Below are positions 1 through 8,462 of a stretch of DNA of 64,000 nt, one piece after another. A program made the position numbers and the translations under genes. Where the stretch lies: contig JAHBSK010000003.1 in NCBI GenBank assembly GCA_019639175.1, forward strand, positions 186,001-250,000, read 5' to 3'. A model generated the notes under the pieces. It had not been told where the DNA came from. It searched no databases and was given only the letters and a program-made list of their open reading frames with translations. Source of the stretch: Acidobacteriota bacterium. GTDB taxonomy: Bacteria; Acidobacteriota; Blastocatellia; Pyrinomonadales; Pyrinomonadaceae. Each line of letters begins with the position of its first letter. The first letter of the stretch is position 1.

Positions 1-125
1 AAAAGCTTTCCTGACCGCGAATTGAAACCCGACGTTTCCGTGTCACAGCCCAGAGCCTCGGCCGATCTCAGCCGTTCACAGGCCGCTTTTATTTCTTCCG
101 CCGTGCGGGTGATGGTCACGTTCAT
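1..125 (-). CDS. 3'-5' exonuclease domain protein (N-terminal fragment)
   Basis: Only the first 41 codons are visible; the gene runs off the left edge. The ATG is at 125. The peptide begins MNVTITRTAEEIKAACERLR and continues to EALGCDTETSGF. A hydrophobic stretch followed by D-T-E-T is the Exo I metal-binding motif of DEDD exonucleases, as in RNase D or the proofreading domain of DNA polymerase I, and the preceding helix also fits those families. Which of the two it is cannot be told from this fragment. It is divergent from the yceH-type gene, with 103 bp between the starts. Confidence 0.55.
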   Translation of the reverse strand, partial: MNVTITRTAEEIKAACERLRSAEALGCDTETSGFNSRSGKL

Positions 126-150
126 ACTATATTGATATTTTCACCGTTGA

Positions 151-186
151 GCCGCAAAGACGCAAAGGGCGTAAAGGTTGTATAAT
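151..186 (+). promoter_or_regulatory. CGCAAAG word repeat and -10-like box upstream of yceH
   Basis: The short divergent intergenic region holds two tandem GCAAAG words (151-166), a degenerate third (171-176) and a perfect TATAAT at 181-186. No good -35 hexamer lies 16-18 bp upstream, so the promoter call is weak. The words match a repeat family seen elsewhere in the window, near 22.1, 38.1, 49.1 and 61.0 kb. Confidence 0.35.
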
Positions 187-228
187 TTTTTGGTGAAACT
201 GATTACGGTTATTTAACTTAGATTTCCT

Positions 229-888
229 ATGCCCTTAACGATCAACGAAACCGAAGCCCGCGTCCTCGGCAGCCTTGTCGAAAAGCAGCTGACCACGCCG
301 GAATATTATCCGCTGACGCTGAACGCTCTGACCGCCGCCTGCAATCAAAAGAGCAATCGCGACCCTGTGATGTCGCTTGGCGAAACCGAGATATTGGCCG
401 CCATTGACAGCCTGCGTGACAAAAATCTTGTGTATCTTTATTACGGCAGCTCCAGCCGGACGGTCAAATACAAACACATGCTGCCGAACGTTTTTGAGAT
501 CGAAGCTCCGGCGGTCGCGATACTGACATTGCTCCTGCTGCGCGGGCCGCAAACCGCCGGCGAGATGCGCGGACGTGCCGATCGCCTTTATGAATTTTCA
601 GGCATTGGCGAGGTGCAGGAAACGCTTGATGAGCTTGCCCGACGCGACGACGCATTGGTCGTAAAGCTCGAACGCCAGCCCGGACAGAAGGAATCACGCT
701 ATGCTCATCTCCTTTCAGGCCCGGTCGATGCCGCTGCGGTTACGGCAAGCGCGGAAAGTACGTATGCGGCTTCGCCCACTGCATCGGGTGGACGCATTGA
801 GCAGCTTGAACAGCAAGTAGAAAAACTGAGTTCCGAAATGGCCGAGCTTCGTTCGATGTTCGAAGAGTTCAGGAAACAGTTCGAATAG
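229..888 (+). CDS. yceH: YceH family protein (DUF480, UPF0502)
   Basis: A 219-residue cytoplasmic protein. The N-terminus (LTINETEARVLGSLVEKQ, then TTPEYYPLTLNAL and a C-N-Q-K-S-N-R-D-P stretch) is diagnostic of the YceH/DUF480 family, whose members consist of two winged-helix domains. Residues 185-219 form a charged coiled coil (EQLEQQVEKLSSEMAELRSM), also usual for the family. The biochemical role is not established; the winged helices suggest nucleic-acid binding or protein interaction. No Shine-Dalgarno sequence is obvious before the ATG. The gene is convergent with the next one, with only 7 bp between the stops. Confidence 0.88.
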   Translation: MPLTINETEARVLGSLVEKQLTTPEYYPLTLNALTAACNQKSNRDPVMSLGETEILAAIDSLRDKNLVYLYYGSSSRTVKYKHMLPNVFEIEAPAVAILTLLLLRGPQTAGEMRGRADRLYEFSGIGEVQETLDELARRDDALVVKLERQPGQKESRYAHLLSGPVDAAAVTASAESTYAASPTASGGRIEQLEQQVEKLSSEMAELRSMFEEFRKQFE

Positions 889-895
889 GCTGCCT

Positions 896-2584
896 TTACG
901 GATGAAGCCTCGTTGTCACGGTAAACTCCCTGCTTACAGATATTTCCGGCTGTTCGGCGTCCGTCGCCGTCAGCGTGAATGTCCAGGTGCCTTTTAGCCT
1001 TGCCCGTCCTCTGATCGCGCCCGTCTGAGTGTCAAGCCGAAGTCCCGGCGGCAGATCGCCTGCGGAAATTGACCAAACATAAGAGCCTGAACCGCCATCG
1101 GCCTCGACCGCTCCGTCATAATAACGGAGCAGCACCGCTCCGGACAGCTTTCCTGTAAGTATCTGCATCGGCGCGGCAGACGCGTGTTCATAAGCCCCGA
1201 GGTCGAACGCTCCGCTCATCGGCCTGTCCGTCTTTGTTTGGTGCTTTACGTATTGAAACAAAAGGCTGTGCGAAGGCAGAACGTCGGCGTGAAGCGATGT
1301 CCCGGCATCAATGGCGGGCGATGTCGGCTGCAAACGAAAGTCCTGAACCGATGCATCCAAAAATCCCGGCGACGTGCCGGTTATCATCGTTCCGCCGCCG
1401 GTGACGCTGCCGCCAAAACCGCCGCCTTCGTGCGAATTTCGCCAGCCGGTCTTTGCCCAATTATTTGCCAGATTCAGCGTTCCTGCTTCGGCAAGCATCG
1501 CTAGGCTCGTTCCCGCAGCGGTGTTAAAGAAAATGTTGTTGCGAAAATCGCCCTGTTCGTCATTGGTCGAAAGACGTGCGACGACCGTGTTTCCGGCGCG
1601 TATCGAATAAAGCGTGTTGTTGTAAAAATAGAGCTTGCCCTTGCGGTAATTTGCCGTGTTTCCGCTGTCGCCGCCGTAATGTATCGCCTGATTATTGCCG
1701 CCGTCCTGCTTTATCAGGATGTTGCCGTAAACGAACGTTTTTCGATATTCGGGAGCATTGCGGATGACGGCGGTGTCCTCGCCGTCAACCATATCGATGT
1801 TGCGATTGCCGCCTTCGATCCAGTTGTAACGGACGACAAGGCCCGCCGAGCGATCCTTTAGATTAACGCCGGGCGCACCGCTCCGCAGCGGCCCGAATCG
1901 GTTGTATTGAAACGTGATGTTTATCGCGGCGGTGTAATTATTGTGCTGATAGATGCTGCCCGAAATGCCGTTGCCGTAAATGTAGTTTCCCTCAACAAGT
2001 ATGTTCCGCGACACGGCTTCGTCACTCGACGCCACAAAAAAACCGTTGGCGCCGTCCGTGATGATATTGTTGCGAATGGTTATGTTTTCGCCTTTTTCAA
2101 CAAAGATCGGCGAGGCAGCCGAGGCGTAATTCTGCACGACGTTATTGCGGCCTGTGAATTGATAATTAGGATGCGCACCGCGTATCTCAAGGTTTTCAAT
2201 TATGATATGACGCGGCATCGTGTCCGCAGGGATGTTCGCTCCGCCTATCTTTATGACACCGCGCTGTTCGCTCCAAAAATTAAGGTTGGCCGGTGTCACG
2301 GCTCCGTTGCCGTCTATCACGGGAAGTTCGCCGTTCGGCCCCGGAACACCGCTGACTGTTATCGGCATTTCCGCCGATCCCTGTCGGCATATCACCCATT
2401 TTTCTTTATACGGCTGTGCCCGCCAATGGATAAGTACCGTGTCGCCCGGCTGGAGCGTCGCCCACGGAACCTGGGCAATGGTCGTCATCGCCGTTCCGGG
2501 TTTTACTTCGTAAACAGCGCCGTTCACTGACAGCACCAAAATCATTGCGCAAACCAGCGCAAACAGCGGTCTATATATCATCAT
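896..2584 (-). CDS. Secreted right-handed beta-helix protein with putative Ig domain
   Basis: 562 residues with an N-terminal signal peptide (MMIYRPLFALVCAMILVLSVNGA). The middle, about residues 100-430, contains repeated short strands of the type ITIRNNIITDGANGFFV and ILVEGNYIYGNGI, with many N-N and G-N turns. This is the signature of right-handed parallel beta-helix proteins such as polysaccharide lyases and pectate-lyase-like proteins. Residues 475-560 resemble a putative Ig/cadherin-like domain (YVWSISAGDLPPGLRLD, T-G-x-I-x-G, F-T-L-T-A-T-D). Likely an exported carbohydrate-active or surface protein; catalytic activity cannot be assigned because no catalytic residues could be placed. Confidence 0.75.
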   Translation of the reverse strand: MMIYRPLFALVCAMILVLSVNGAVYEVKPGTAMTTIAQVPWATLQPGDTVLIHWRAQPYKEKWVICRQGSAEMPITVSGVPGPNGELPVIDGNGAVTPANLNFWSEQRGVIKIGGANIPADTMPRHIIIENLEIRGAHPNYQFTGRNNVVQNYASAASPIFVEKGENITIRNNIITDGANGFFVASSDEAVSRNILVEGNYIYGNGISGSIYQHNNYTAAINITFQYNRFGPLRSGAPGVNLKDRSAGLVVRYNWIEGGNRNIDMVDGEDTAVIRNAPEYRKTFVYGNILIKQDGGNNQAIHYGGDSGNTANYRKGKLYFYNNTLYSIRAGNTVVARLSTNDEQGDFRNNIFFNTAAGTSLAMLAEAGTLNLANNWAKTGWRNSHEGGGFGGSVTGGGTMITGTSPGFLDASVQDFRLQPTSPAIDAGTSLHADVLPSHSLLFQYVKHQTKTDRPMSGAFDLGAYEHASAAPMQILTGKLSGAVLLRYYDGAVEADGGSGSYVWSISAGDLPPGLRLDTQTGAIRGRARLKGTWTFTLTATDAEQPEISVSREFTVTTRLHP

Positions 2585-2719
2585 TTTTATATCGACCCGG
2601 CGCCGAGTCGTATTTGGGGGGAACGCCGTGAGATCTGTGTCGGCCTTTTATGGGCATCAGAACAAGGCCTTATATATAGAAATAACAAATCGCCGCCATC
2701 TTTTCATAAAATTCAACAA

Positions 2720-2752
2720 AAAAGAAGATGTCTGAAAATCACTTTTCAGACA
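2720..2752 (-). terminator. Rho-independent terminator of the repeat protein gene
   Basis: A perfect 10-bp stem, TGTCTGAAAA and TTTTCAGACA, with a 4-nt loop (2729-2752). On the minus strand it is followed by a T-rich tract (2712-2727). It lies about 30 bp past the stop of the gene ending at 2783. Confidence 0.75.
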
Positions 2753-2782
2753 CCCTGGTTTATTCAGTAATGTTCGCTTTGC

Positions 2783-3685
2783 CTATCGCGTATGAACGCC
2801 GATCTTTTTCTCAACTATCTTTTTAACCGAGATGTTCGGGTCCTCGGCCCTCGCGTCGCGGACGAAAGCAGCATCGACCTTAAATATCCTCAGCTTCACT
2901 ATCTCTTCCGGTGAAAGAGCGGTCAGCCCCTCGTTCCTCAATTCGGCCAGATATTCCGGCGTCACCTTAAAGATGCTGTATTTGACCAGATGCTCAAATT
3001 TATCGGCGCCAAATCCGGCGTCCTTTATGCCGCGAACATAGTCTGCATTTATCTTGAAGATGCGTGCCTTTACCATGTCTTCCATACTGAGGTCGGGAAA
3101 ACCGGTCGCCGCCATTTCCGCGACGAATTTACCATCTATTTTGAAGATCTTCGCTTTGAACAAGTCGCTCACATCAAGGTCGGGAAAATTTGAAGAGCGG
3201 AGGTCATCGGCCAAAGCCACACTCACGTCCAGCATTGCGGCCATGAACATCCGCTCTTCATATTTTGAACTTCCGTCCTTCGCCGGCTTCTCAAAATCAA
3301 ATCCGCGGCTGCTCATCTGCCGTGCATAAGAACTGTCAGGAACGAACCGAAAAGTTCCTGAACCTTTTCCGTCCGTAAAAGTGCCGTTGAGTTCGATGCT
3401 GCCTGCCTCGCGAACTATCCTGAAACTGCCGCCGCCGTTAACAAGCTGGCCCGCAGATATTCCCTGAAGGTCGCTGACATCAAACCCCGAACCGTTCGAG
3501 TGATTTCGGTCAGTGTCAGATGTCCGTTTGAAATTTATCTGTATGCGGTCCGGGTCTTTTTCCTTTGTTTTTGATGTCCACGTCCCGCTGATCTCGCCCT
3601 GGGCGGCAATTACATAAGAACCGAATACGATGACTATAAAAGCAGATAATACCTGTCGTGCGTTGCAGAAACCATTCTTCCGCAT
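2783..3685 (-). CDS. Secreted protein with five tandem ~27-residue repeats (BlaR/M56-associated type)
   Basis: About 300 residues. The reading frame opens further upstream at a TTG, but GGAGGA sits just before the ATG at 3685, which gives the signal peptide MRKNGFCNARQVLSAFIVIV. The first half (residues 30-145) is an unassigned domain. The second half has about five repeats of roughly 27 residues with the pattern FPDLDVSDLFKAKIFKIDG, then x-V-x-E-M-x-x-x-G, recurring with cores KARIFKINADYVRGI, KYSIFKVTPEYLAEL and KLRIFKVDAAFVRDA. Such repeats are known from acidobacterial M56/BlaR1-type proteins. No peptidase motif is present, so this is the repeat module without the enzyme. Periplasmic or secreted; function unknown. 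Confidence 0.7.
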   Translation of the reverse strand: MRKNGFCNARQVLSAFIVIVFGSYVIAAQGEISGTWTSKTKEKDPDRIQINFKRTSDTDRNHSNGSGFDVSDLQGISAGQLVNGGGSFRIVREAGSIELNGTFTDGKGSGTFRFVPDSSYARQMSSRGFDFEKPAKDGSSKYEERMFMAAMLDVSVALADDLRSSNFPDLDVSDLFKAKIFKIDGKFVAEMAATGFPDLSMEDMVKARIFKINADYVRGIKDAGFGADKFEHLVKYSIFKVTPEYLAELRNEGLTALSPEEIVKLRIFKVDAAFVRDARAEDPNISVKKIVEKKIGVHTR

Positions 3686-3762
3686 ATGTTCTTCCTCCAA
3701 AATAACGTGTTTATTTTTTTGTCTGTCAGAGGGAAAACACCGCTCCGCGAGGTTTTATGACA

Positions 3763-3793
3763 CAAAAAACCGCCTCCGAAGAAGCGGCTTTTC
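3763..3793 (-). terminator. Terminator downstream of the TPR protein gene
   Basis: On the minus strand a 7-bp stem with one mismatch (CCGCTTC and GAGGCGG, 4-nt loop) is followed directly by TTTTTT. It lies about 35 bp beyond the stop at 3828. Confidence 0.75.
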
Positions 3794-3827
3794 GATCTGA
3801 TGAGAAAATTTCCTGAACCAAAGTGGT

Positions 3828-5096
3828 TTACCTGATCTTCTGAGGGGTCATTTTCATATCCGTTTTCAGAAATTCTATCGCGTTCTGAACATCCGCCTTC
3901 AGCGAATGCGTGTTGGGAGCCGCATCCACAAATGCCTGCATAAGGTTGAGTCCTTCCTGAACCTGGGCCTTATCGTCGTTCGTCAGCCCGACGTTGAAAA
4001 GCGACAGTCCGAGTCCGGCCAGAGAATCCACATTTTTTGGTTCTTCAGCCAAAGCCGCACGATAGGCAACGATCGCGTCATCGGCCTCGCCCGCCTCGCG
4101 CAGTATGTCGCCAAGCGTTACCATTGACTTCACTTTCAGGGCCTTGTCCGTCTCTACTTTTTGATATTCGGCAAAGATCGGTATCGCGTCTTTCACGCGT
4201 GACGAATCGGCCTTGGTCAAGACCAGCAAACGGTGAGTCTCGACAAAATTTGTGAGAATATTCTTGCGGGTATTGGTCATATTCTCTTTTATGCCCGGAT
4301 CGTTGTTGGTTTTTGTGTTGAGAATTTCCAGCCCGCGTGTAAACGCATCAGCCGACGCATTAAGATCGGCCTTGGCCTTTGCCATTTCACCGGCCCTGTC
4401 AGCGCCAGGCTGAACCGCCCGTCTGTATGCCTCAAAACCGCGCATACGCAGAGCGACGCCCTTGTAATTAAGCAAAACGGGAGCGCTTCCCTCAAAATCG
4501 GGATCGGCGTTTATGCCCTCGTCAAATTTTGTGATCGCGAGGTCATAGTTCTTTGCGTTAAAAGCCTTGTCTCCGGCATCCAGAGCCGCAGAGACGATCT
4601 TGTGGGCATTTGCCGCCTTTTCCTTTTCGGCGTTATAACGCTCAAGTTCTTTCTGATACTCGGCATCAGATTTTTTTCTGTCCTCTTCGGACATTCCGGC
4701 AAGCTTGATCAGCTCACGCACCTCCGCCTCTTCGACACGGCTGCCGTCGCCCTCGTCCAGGATTATCACCACTTTCTGGCCGCCGACCCTTACGTCCGGC
4801 GTGACACGCGGACCGGCACCGGGAGCGCTCGCGGCAATGGCGTAAACGTGGCCGGGCTGTACCAGAGGAAATGTGAACTCTCCCTTGCTGTTGGTCTTGG
4901 TGGTCGGGAGTTTTCCGCTTGACGTATCAGTGCGATACGCCTCGATCACGGCTCCTTCGAGCGGGACCTCGGTTCCATCCGCCTTTTTCAGCTTCACTTC
5001 GCCGTAAACCGGGCCGCTCTGGGCATACACACCGGCAAACCCGAATACCATAAATGCCAGCGCGAAAAGAGCGCCGATTACCTTCTTGTTGAACAT
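3828..5096 (-). CDS. Exported TPR protein with N-terminal carboxypeptidase-regulatory-like domain
   Basis: 422 residues with a clear signal peptide (FALAFMVFGFAGVYAQS). Residues 30-120 look like a carboxypeptidase regulatory-like/CNA-B-type beta-sandwich (GAVIEAYRTDTSSG, TKTNSKGEFTFPLV, GHVYAIAASAPG). A charged linker with coiled-coil character follows (residues 125-175), then tetratricopeptide repeats to about residue 405 (DAGDKAFNAKNYDLAITKFD, GDILREAGEADDAIVAYRAAL, ALAEEPKNVDSLAGLGLSLF). The architecture suggests a periplasmic or outer-membrane scaffold. The ATG at 5096 is preceded by GGAGGAATTT on the minus strand, a good ribosome binding site. Its own terminator follows, so it is probably monocistronic. 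Confidence 0.78.
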   Translation of the reverse strand: MFNKKVIGALFALAFMVFGFAGVYAQSGPVYGEVKLKKADGTEVPLEGAVIEAYRTDTSSGKLPTTKTNSKGEFTFPLVQPGHVYAIAASAPGAGPRVTPDVRVGGQKVVIILDEGDGSRVEEAEVRELIKLAGMSEEDRKKSDAEYQKELERYNAEKEKAANAHKIVSAALDAGDKAFNAKNYDLAITKFDEGINADPDFEGSAPVLLNYKGVALRMRGFEAYRRAVQPGADRAGEMAKAKADLNASADAFTRGLEILNTKTNNDPGIKENMTNTRKNILTNFVETHRLLVLTKADSSRVKDAIPIFAEYQKVETDKALKVKSMVTLGDILREAGEADDAIVAYRAALAEEPKNVDSLAGLGLSLFNVGLTNDDKAQVQEGLNLMQAFVDAAPNTHSLKADVQNAIEFLKTDMKMTPQKIR

Positions 5097-5311
5097 AAAT
5101 TCCTCCGAATATCGTCTTGGACGATGCCAAACTAATCTCTAGGATGCCTGATCTCCAGCACGAGTTTACAGTTTAGTTACCATTTTAATGGTTTTCCCAA
5201 AAAAATAAAATGCTCTTTGGCAAATTAGCCTGTCGCGGATTTTCCCGTTAAAATCCTAGCTTGGGCTGCCGGTTTACAATATGCACCGGCGGCCCGGCAC
5301 AGCGGATAAAA

Positions 5312-6394
5312 ATGTCAGTTGCCATTTACAATTTCAGCGCCGGCCCGGCAATGCTTCCCGCACCCGTTCTGGAAAAGGCGCGAGAGGAAATGCTCTCGCT
5401 TCGCGGCATAGGGATGAGCGTGATGGAAATAAGCCATCGTTCCGGCGATTTTGAAGCGGTGCTTGCATCGGCACGCGATGGCCTGCGGAATGCTTTGGAT
5501 CTGCCCGATAATTATGATGTGCTTTTCCTTCAGGGCGGAGCGACGATGCAGTTCTCAATGGTGCCGATGAACCTCTTGCAGGGCAGATCGGCGGACTACA
5601 TAACGACCGGAGCATGGGGCAAAAAAGCTCTGGCCGAAGCTGCAAAATTTGGCAGCGTGAATGAGATATTTTCCTCGGCTGACAGCGGATTTCGGAACGT
5701 TCCGACACAGGATGAGCTTAGATTTTCACACAATGCGGCTTATGTCCACTACACGTCGAACGAAACTATAGACGGCGTGGAGTTTCCCTACGACCTCGAT
5801 GCCGGCGGCATTCCCATTGTGTGCGACGCGTCCTCCAATATCCTTTCGCGGCCTTTCGATATGGAAAAATATGCGCTCATCTATGCCGGAGCGCAAAAGA
5901 ATATCGGCCCGAGCGGCGTCACGGTCGTCATCATTCGCAAAGACCTGCTTGAAAATATTCCTAACGGTTTGCCGACGCTGCTTGATTACAGGTCGTATGC
6001 CGACGCTTATTCGATGCCGAACACACCAAACACCTGGGGCATCTATCTGGTCGGCCTGGTTTGCGAATGGCTGGCGGAACAGGGCGGAACAAACGCAATG
6101 GCCGCAAGGAACAAAGCAAAAGCCAAACTTCTCTACGACACGATAGATTCCAGCGACGGATTTTATCGCTGCCACGCTGAACCATATGCCCGTTCCGTGA
6201 TGAACGTCACTTTCCGCCTGCCGAGCGAGGAACTTGAAAACGATTTTTGCGACGAGGCCGAACGAGCGGGCCTAAGCGGGCTGCGAGGACACCGTTCGGT
6301 CGGCGGCATCAGGGCATCCATTTACAACGCCATGCCCATCGAAGGCGTCGAAGCACTTGTCGGCTTTATGGCTGATTTTGCGGCGAAAAGATAG
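5312..6394 (+). CDS. serC: Phosphoserine aminotransferase
   Basis: Class V PLP-dependent aminotransferase converting 3-phosphohydroxypyruvate to phosphoserine (serine biosynthesis) and acting in pyridoxal phosphate synthesis. The start at 5312 gives IYNFSAGPAMLPAPVLEKA, the standard SerC N-terminus, and 360 residues, the normal length; the frame opens 51 bp earlier but adds no family sequence. Visible motifs are LFLQGGATMQFSMVPMNL, the PLP-lysine segment YAGAQKNIGPSGVTVVIIR and the C-terminal SVGGIRASIYNAMPIEGVEAL. Other serine pathway genes are not adjacent. Confidence 0.95.
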   Translation: MSVAIYNFSAGPAMLPAPVLEKAREEMLSLRGIGMSVMEISHRSGDFEAVLASARDGLRNALDLPDNYDVLFLQGGATMQFSMVPMNLLQGRSADYITTGAWGKKALAEAAKFGSVNEIFSSADSGFRNVPTQDELRFSHNAAYVHYTSNETIDGVEFPYDLDAGGIPIVCDASSNILSRPFDMEKYALIYAGAQKNIGPSGVTVVIIRKDLLENIPNGLPTLLDYRSYADAYSMPNTPNTWGIYLVGLVCEWLAEQGGTNAMAARNKAKAKLLYDTIDSSDGFYRCHAEPYARSVMNVTFRLPSEELENDFCDEAERAGLSGLRGHRSVGGIRASIYNAMPIEGVEALVGFMADFAAKR

Positions 6395-6518
6395 CCTTCG
6401 CGGCATGGCAAATACGTCGGTTTCGGTGTTTCTGGAATCAAACCTTCATTAAGCCTTTTTAAATTCCTGCGGGTGATTTTGCGCCCGGCCATCTTTTCCT
6501 CATCACTCATACAAAGAT

Positions 6519-6839
6519 ATGCGCCCAATAGGAAACAAACTTTACCGCCAGATGACCTCCCGGATGGAGGAAGCTGCCGATTTTGACCAGGAACTCTCGC
6601 GCGTCGAAGAATCTATCAGAAAACTGAAGATAGATTTTGACATCTATTTCAACGGTGCGACAAAAAGGCCGCCGCTTGAGGCCAGAGCGCGGCTGGAAGC
6701 CCAGCTAAAAAGACTGGCTGACAAACGCGGCCTGAGCTACGGCCAGAAATATCACTTGAACGGACTGGTCAGCCGTTACACTTCCTATCGTGAATTGTGG
6801 AGAAGAACACTGCGGACACGCGGTGAGGAACTTATTTAG
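6519..6839 (+). CDS. Small helical protein resembling the MXAN_5187 C-terminal domain
   Basis: 106 residues, soluble, mostly helical and strongly basic. The core IRKLKIDFDIYFNGATKRPP, followed by KYHLNGLVSRYTSYRELWRR, resembles the small domain known from the C-terminus of the Myxococcus protein MXAN_5187 (pattern K-L-K-x-x-Y-x-x-F-x-G...R-x-P...F-x-x-L...R-Y). The molecular function of that domain is unknown. It lies 125 bp after serC on the same strand and is closed by a bidirectional terminator. Family assignment is from memory of the motif and is moderate. Confidence 0.6.
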   Translation: MRPIGNKLYRQMTSRMEEAADFDQELSRVEESIRKLKIDFDIYFNGATKRPPLEARARLEAQLKRLADKRGLSYGQKYHLNGLVSRYTSYRELWRRTLRTRGEELI

Positions 6840-6884
6840 GCGACCCAGCTACGTCACATTCAGCCATACATCACATTTAAAATG

Positions 6885-6924
6885 AGAAAGAGCGGCTCCG
6901 CGCCAACCGGAACCGCTCTTTTTA
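6885..6924. terminator. Bidirectional terminator between converging genes
   Basis: A 9-bp stem (AAAGAGCGG and CCGCTCTTT) with an A-run on one side and a T-run on the other. It can end both the small plus-strand gene (stop 6839) and the minus-strand cold-shock gene (stop 6974). Confidence 0.8.
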
Positions 6925-6973
6925 TGTGTCTGAGCACATGGCCTGCTTCAGGCAGCAGCCCCTTTCGGGCCTG

Positions 6974-7189
6974 TCACGCTAAAGCAACCTTGCTGACGTT
7001 TTCGGCCTGAGGGCCTTTTGGCCCGTTGGTGACCTCAAATTCCACCTCCTGACCCTGGATCAGCGTCTTATAGCCCTCCCCGGAGATCGCGCTATAATGC
7101 ACGAAAATATCCTGTTCACCCGGTTGTTCAATAAAGCCATATCCTTTTGCGTTATTGAACCATTTGACCATTCCTACGGTTTTAGCCAT
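6974..7189 (-). CDS. Cold-shock protein, CspA family
   Basis: 71 residues, a single OB-fold cold-shock domain. Both RNA-binding motifs are intact: RNP1 as KGYGFI near residue 15 and RNP2 as DIFVHY near residue 27. The start [20 protein letters not shown] is typical. Members bind single-stranded RNA and DNA and act as RNA chaperones. A strong ribosome binding site (AGGAGGAATT) lies 8-9 nt before the ATG. The leader upstream is long and can fold, as is common for csp mRNAs, but no specific thermosensor is claimed. Confidence 0.95.
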   Translation of the reverse strand: MAKTVGMVKWFNNAKGYGFIEQPGEQDIFVHYSAISGEGYKTLIQGQEVEFEVTNGPKGPQAENVSKVALA

Positions 7190-7528
7190 TCTTTTTAATT
7201 CCTCCTAAACTTCTGTAAATCATTTGTGTCAGACAGGTATGCGCATATACCGGCCCTTATCACACCTTTTACCGGGCCGTGGGTACCGCGGCAAACGATG
7301 TGATAATACTCAAGTTGGACTCAACATTCAGAAACAAATATCGAATCTTAAACCTCAAGATCCATTATTGACATTGTTGTTTTTTATTGGTTGACGAAAG
7401 AAAATTTACTTATATTTAATCCCCGTGTCAAGACTTTTTTTACTTTCACGCCGATTTTTTGCAAATTGACAGAATTGTCATCATACAAGATGATGGTTTT
7501 ACACAGACCCGAAACACAAAAAAGCAAT
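7190..7528. promoter_or_regulatory. 339-bp divergent regulatory region between csp and kynA
   Basis: No gene is supported here. The csp side contains a hairpin (CGGCCC and GGGCCG, about 7252-7279). The kynA side has a possible promoter, TTGACG at 7391-7396 and TATTTA at 7413-7418 (16-bp spacing). Two inverted repeats share bases just before the likely kynA start: TGACA-GAAT-TGTCA at 7467-7480 and CATCAT-ACAAG-ATGATG at 7479-7495. Such overlapping dyads could be an operator or a small leader hairpin. Confidence 0.4.
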
Positions 7529-8341
7529 ATGACACAGGAATACGGTAAAGAACCTACGCTCTCCTATAACAAGTATCTAAAGGTCCGCGAACTGACGCAG
7601 CTGCAGGAAACACTTTCGGAACCCGAAAGCCACGATGAACTGCTGTTCATCATCATCCACCAGACGTATGAACTCTGGTTCAAACAGATACTTCATGAAG
7701 TTGATGCCTGCGTCGGATGGATGGACGAGGGCCGTCTGTTTCGCGCCAATCATTCGCTCAGGTCGGTTATTTCCATCGAGCGAATATTGGTAACACAAAT
7801 TCACATTCTCGAATCAATGGCGCCTATCGGCTTCCTTGAATTTCGCGACAAGCTCAATCCGGCAAGCGGTTTTCAGTCGATGCAGTTCCGCGAACTGGAA
7901 TTTTCATCCGGTGCCAAAGATGAACGCATTCTGAACTTTTTCAAGGATGACGAGTTCGCTTTTGAACGGCTTGAGAAACGCTTTAATTCTCCGTCGCTGG
8001 CAGATGCCTTTTGGTCTTTGGTAGAAAGACAAGGCCTTGCCGCAGGCTCTCATGACGAAAAGGTCGCCGCGATCGTTGAGATCCTGACGCATCCTGAAAA
8101 ATATGCCGAGCTTTATAATATGCAGGATCTGCTTATCGAACACGACGAACTGATAGTCGCCTGGCGATACAATCATATCCAGATGGTCGAGCGAATGCTG
8201 GGAATGAAACGCGGAACCGGCGGTTCGGAAGGCGTCGGCTATCTGAAAACCACTCTGGACAAGAAATTCTTTCCCGAATTGTGGGAAGCCCGCACGCATC
8301 TGAAAGTAGCGGGAACCGACGGACAAAAAACTGATAGCTGA
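7529..8341 (+). CDS. kynA: Tryptophan 2,3-dioxygenase
   Basis: Heme enzyme opening the indole ring of L-tryptophan to N-formylkynurenine, first step of the kynurenine pathway. The start at 7529 gives 270 residues, the usual bacterial size; the frame stays open 138 bp further upstream but that part has no family resemblance and overlaps palindromes. Diagnostic segments are LLFIIIHQTYELWFKQILHE near residue 40 (active-site His44) and WRYNHIQMVERMLGMKRGTG, containing the heme-ligand histidine. No other kyn gene is adjacent. The nadA gene at 49 kb makes NAD by the aspartate route, so this enzyme is more likely catabolic. The stop codon falls inside a CTGATAG/CTGAAAG word repeat. Confidence 0.93.
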   Translation: MTQEYGKEPTLSYNKYLKVRELTQLQETLSEPESHDELLFIIIHQTYELWFKQILHEVDACVGWMDEGRLFRANHSLRSVISIERILVTQIHILESMAPIGFLEFRDKLNPASGFQSMQFRELEFSSGAKDERILNFFKDDEFAFERLEKRFNSPSLADAFWSLVERQGLAAGSHDEKVAAIVEILTHPEKYAELYNMQDLLIEHDELIVAWRYNHIQMVERMLGMKRGTGGSEGVGYLKTTLDKKFFPELWEARTHLKVAGTDGQKTDS

Positions 8342-8360
8342 AAGCCGGCGGCTGAACGCT
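8331..8360 (+). repeat. CTGAAAG-type word repeat at the end of kynA
   Basis: Four imperfect 7-8 nt words of the GCTGAAAG type (CTGATAG, CTGAAAG, then GGCTGAA) start in the last codons of kynA; the TGA stop is part of a word. The same words occur at 21.97 kb and inside the flavoenzyme gene at 31.3 kb. Confidence 0.6.
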
Positions 8361-8462
8361 CTTTTTAAAAAGCACCCTCAACGGTTACGTGGTTTGATCG
8401 AATACCGTCCGTGGGCCATCAGCTTTTGTATGTATGCCGATATGAAAAATGGAATAAAACCG

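Noticed and set aside
1907-2530. Long plus-strand frame of 207 codons opposite the beta-helix gene
   Set aside because: Low-complexity antisense frame; the opposite strand encodes a coherent signal peptide and beta-helix repeats.
6322-6528. Minus-strand reading frame of 68 codons overlapping the end of serC
   Set aside because: It overlaps serC over one third of its length, has no clear ribosome binding site and no recognisable family; most likely a shadow frame.
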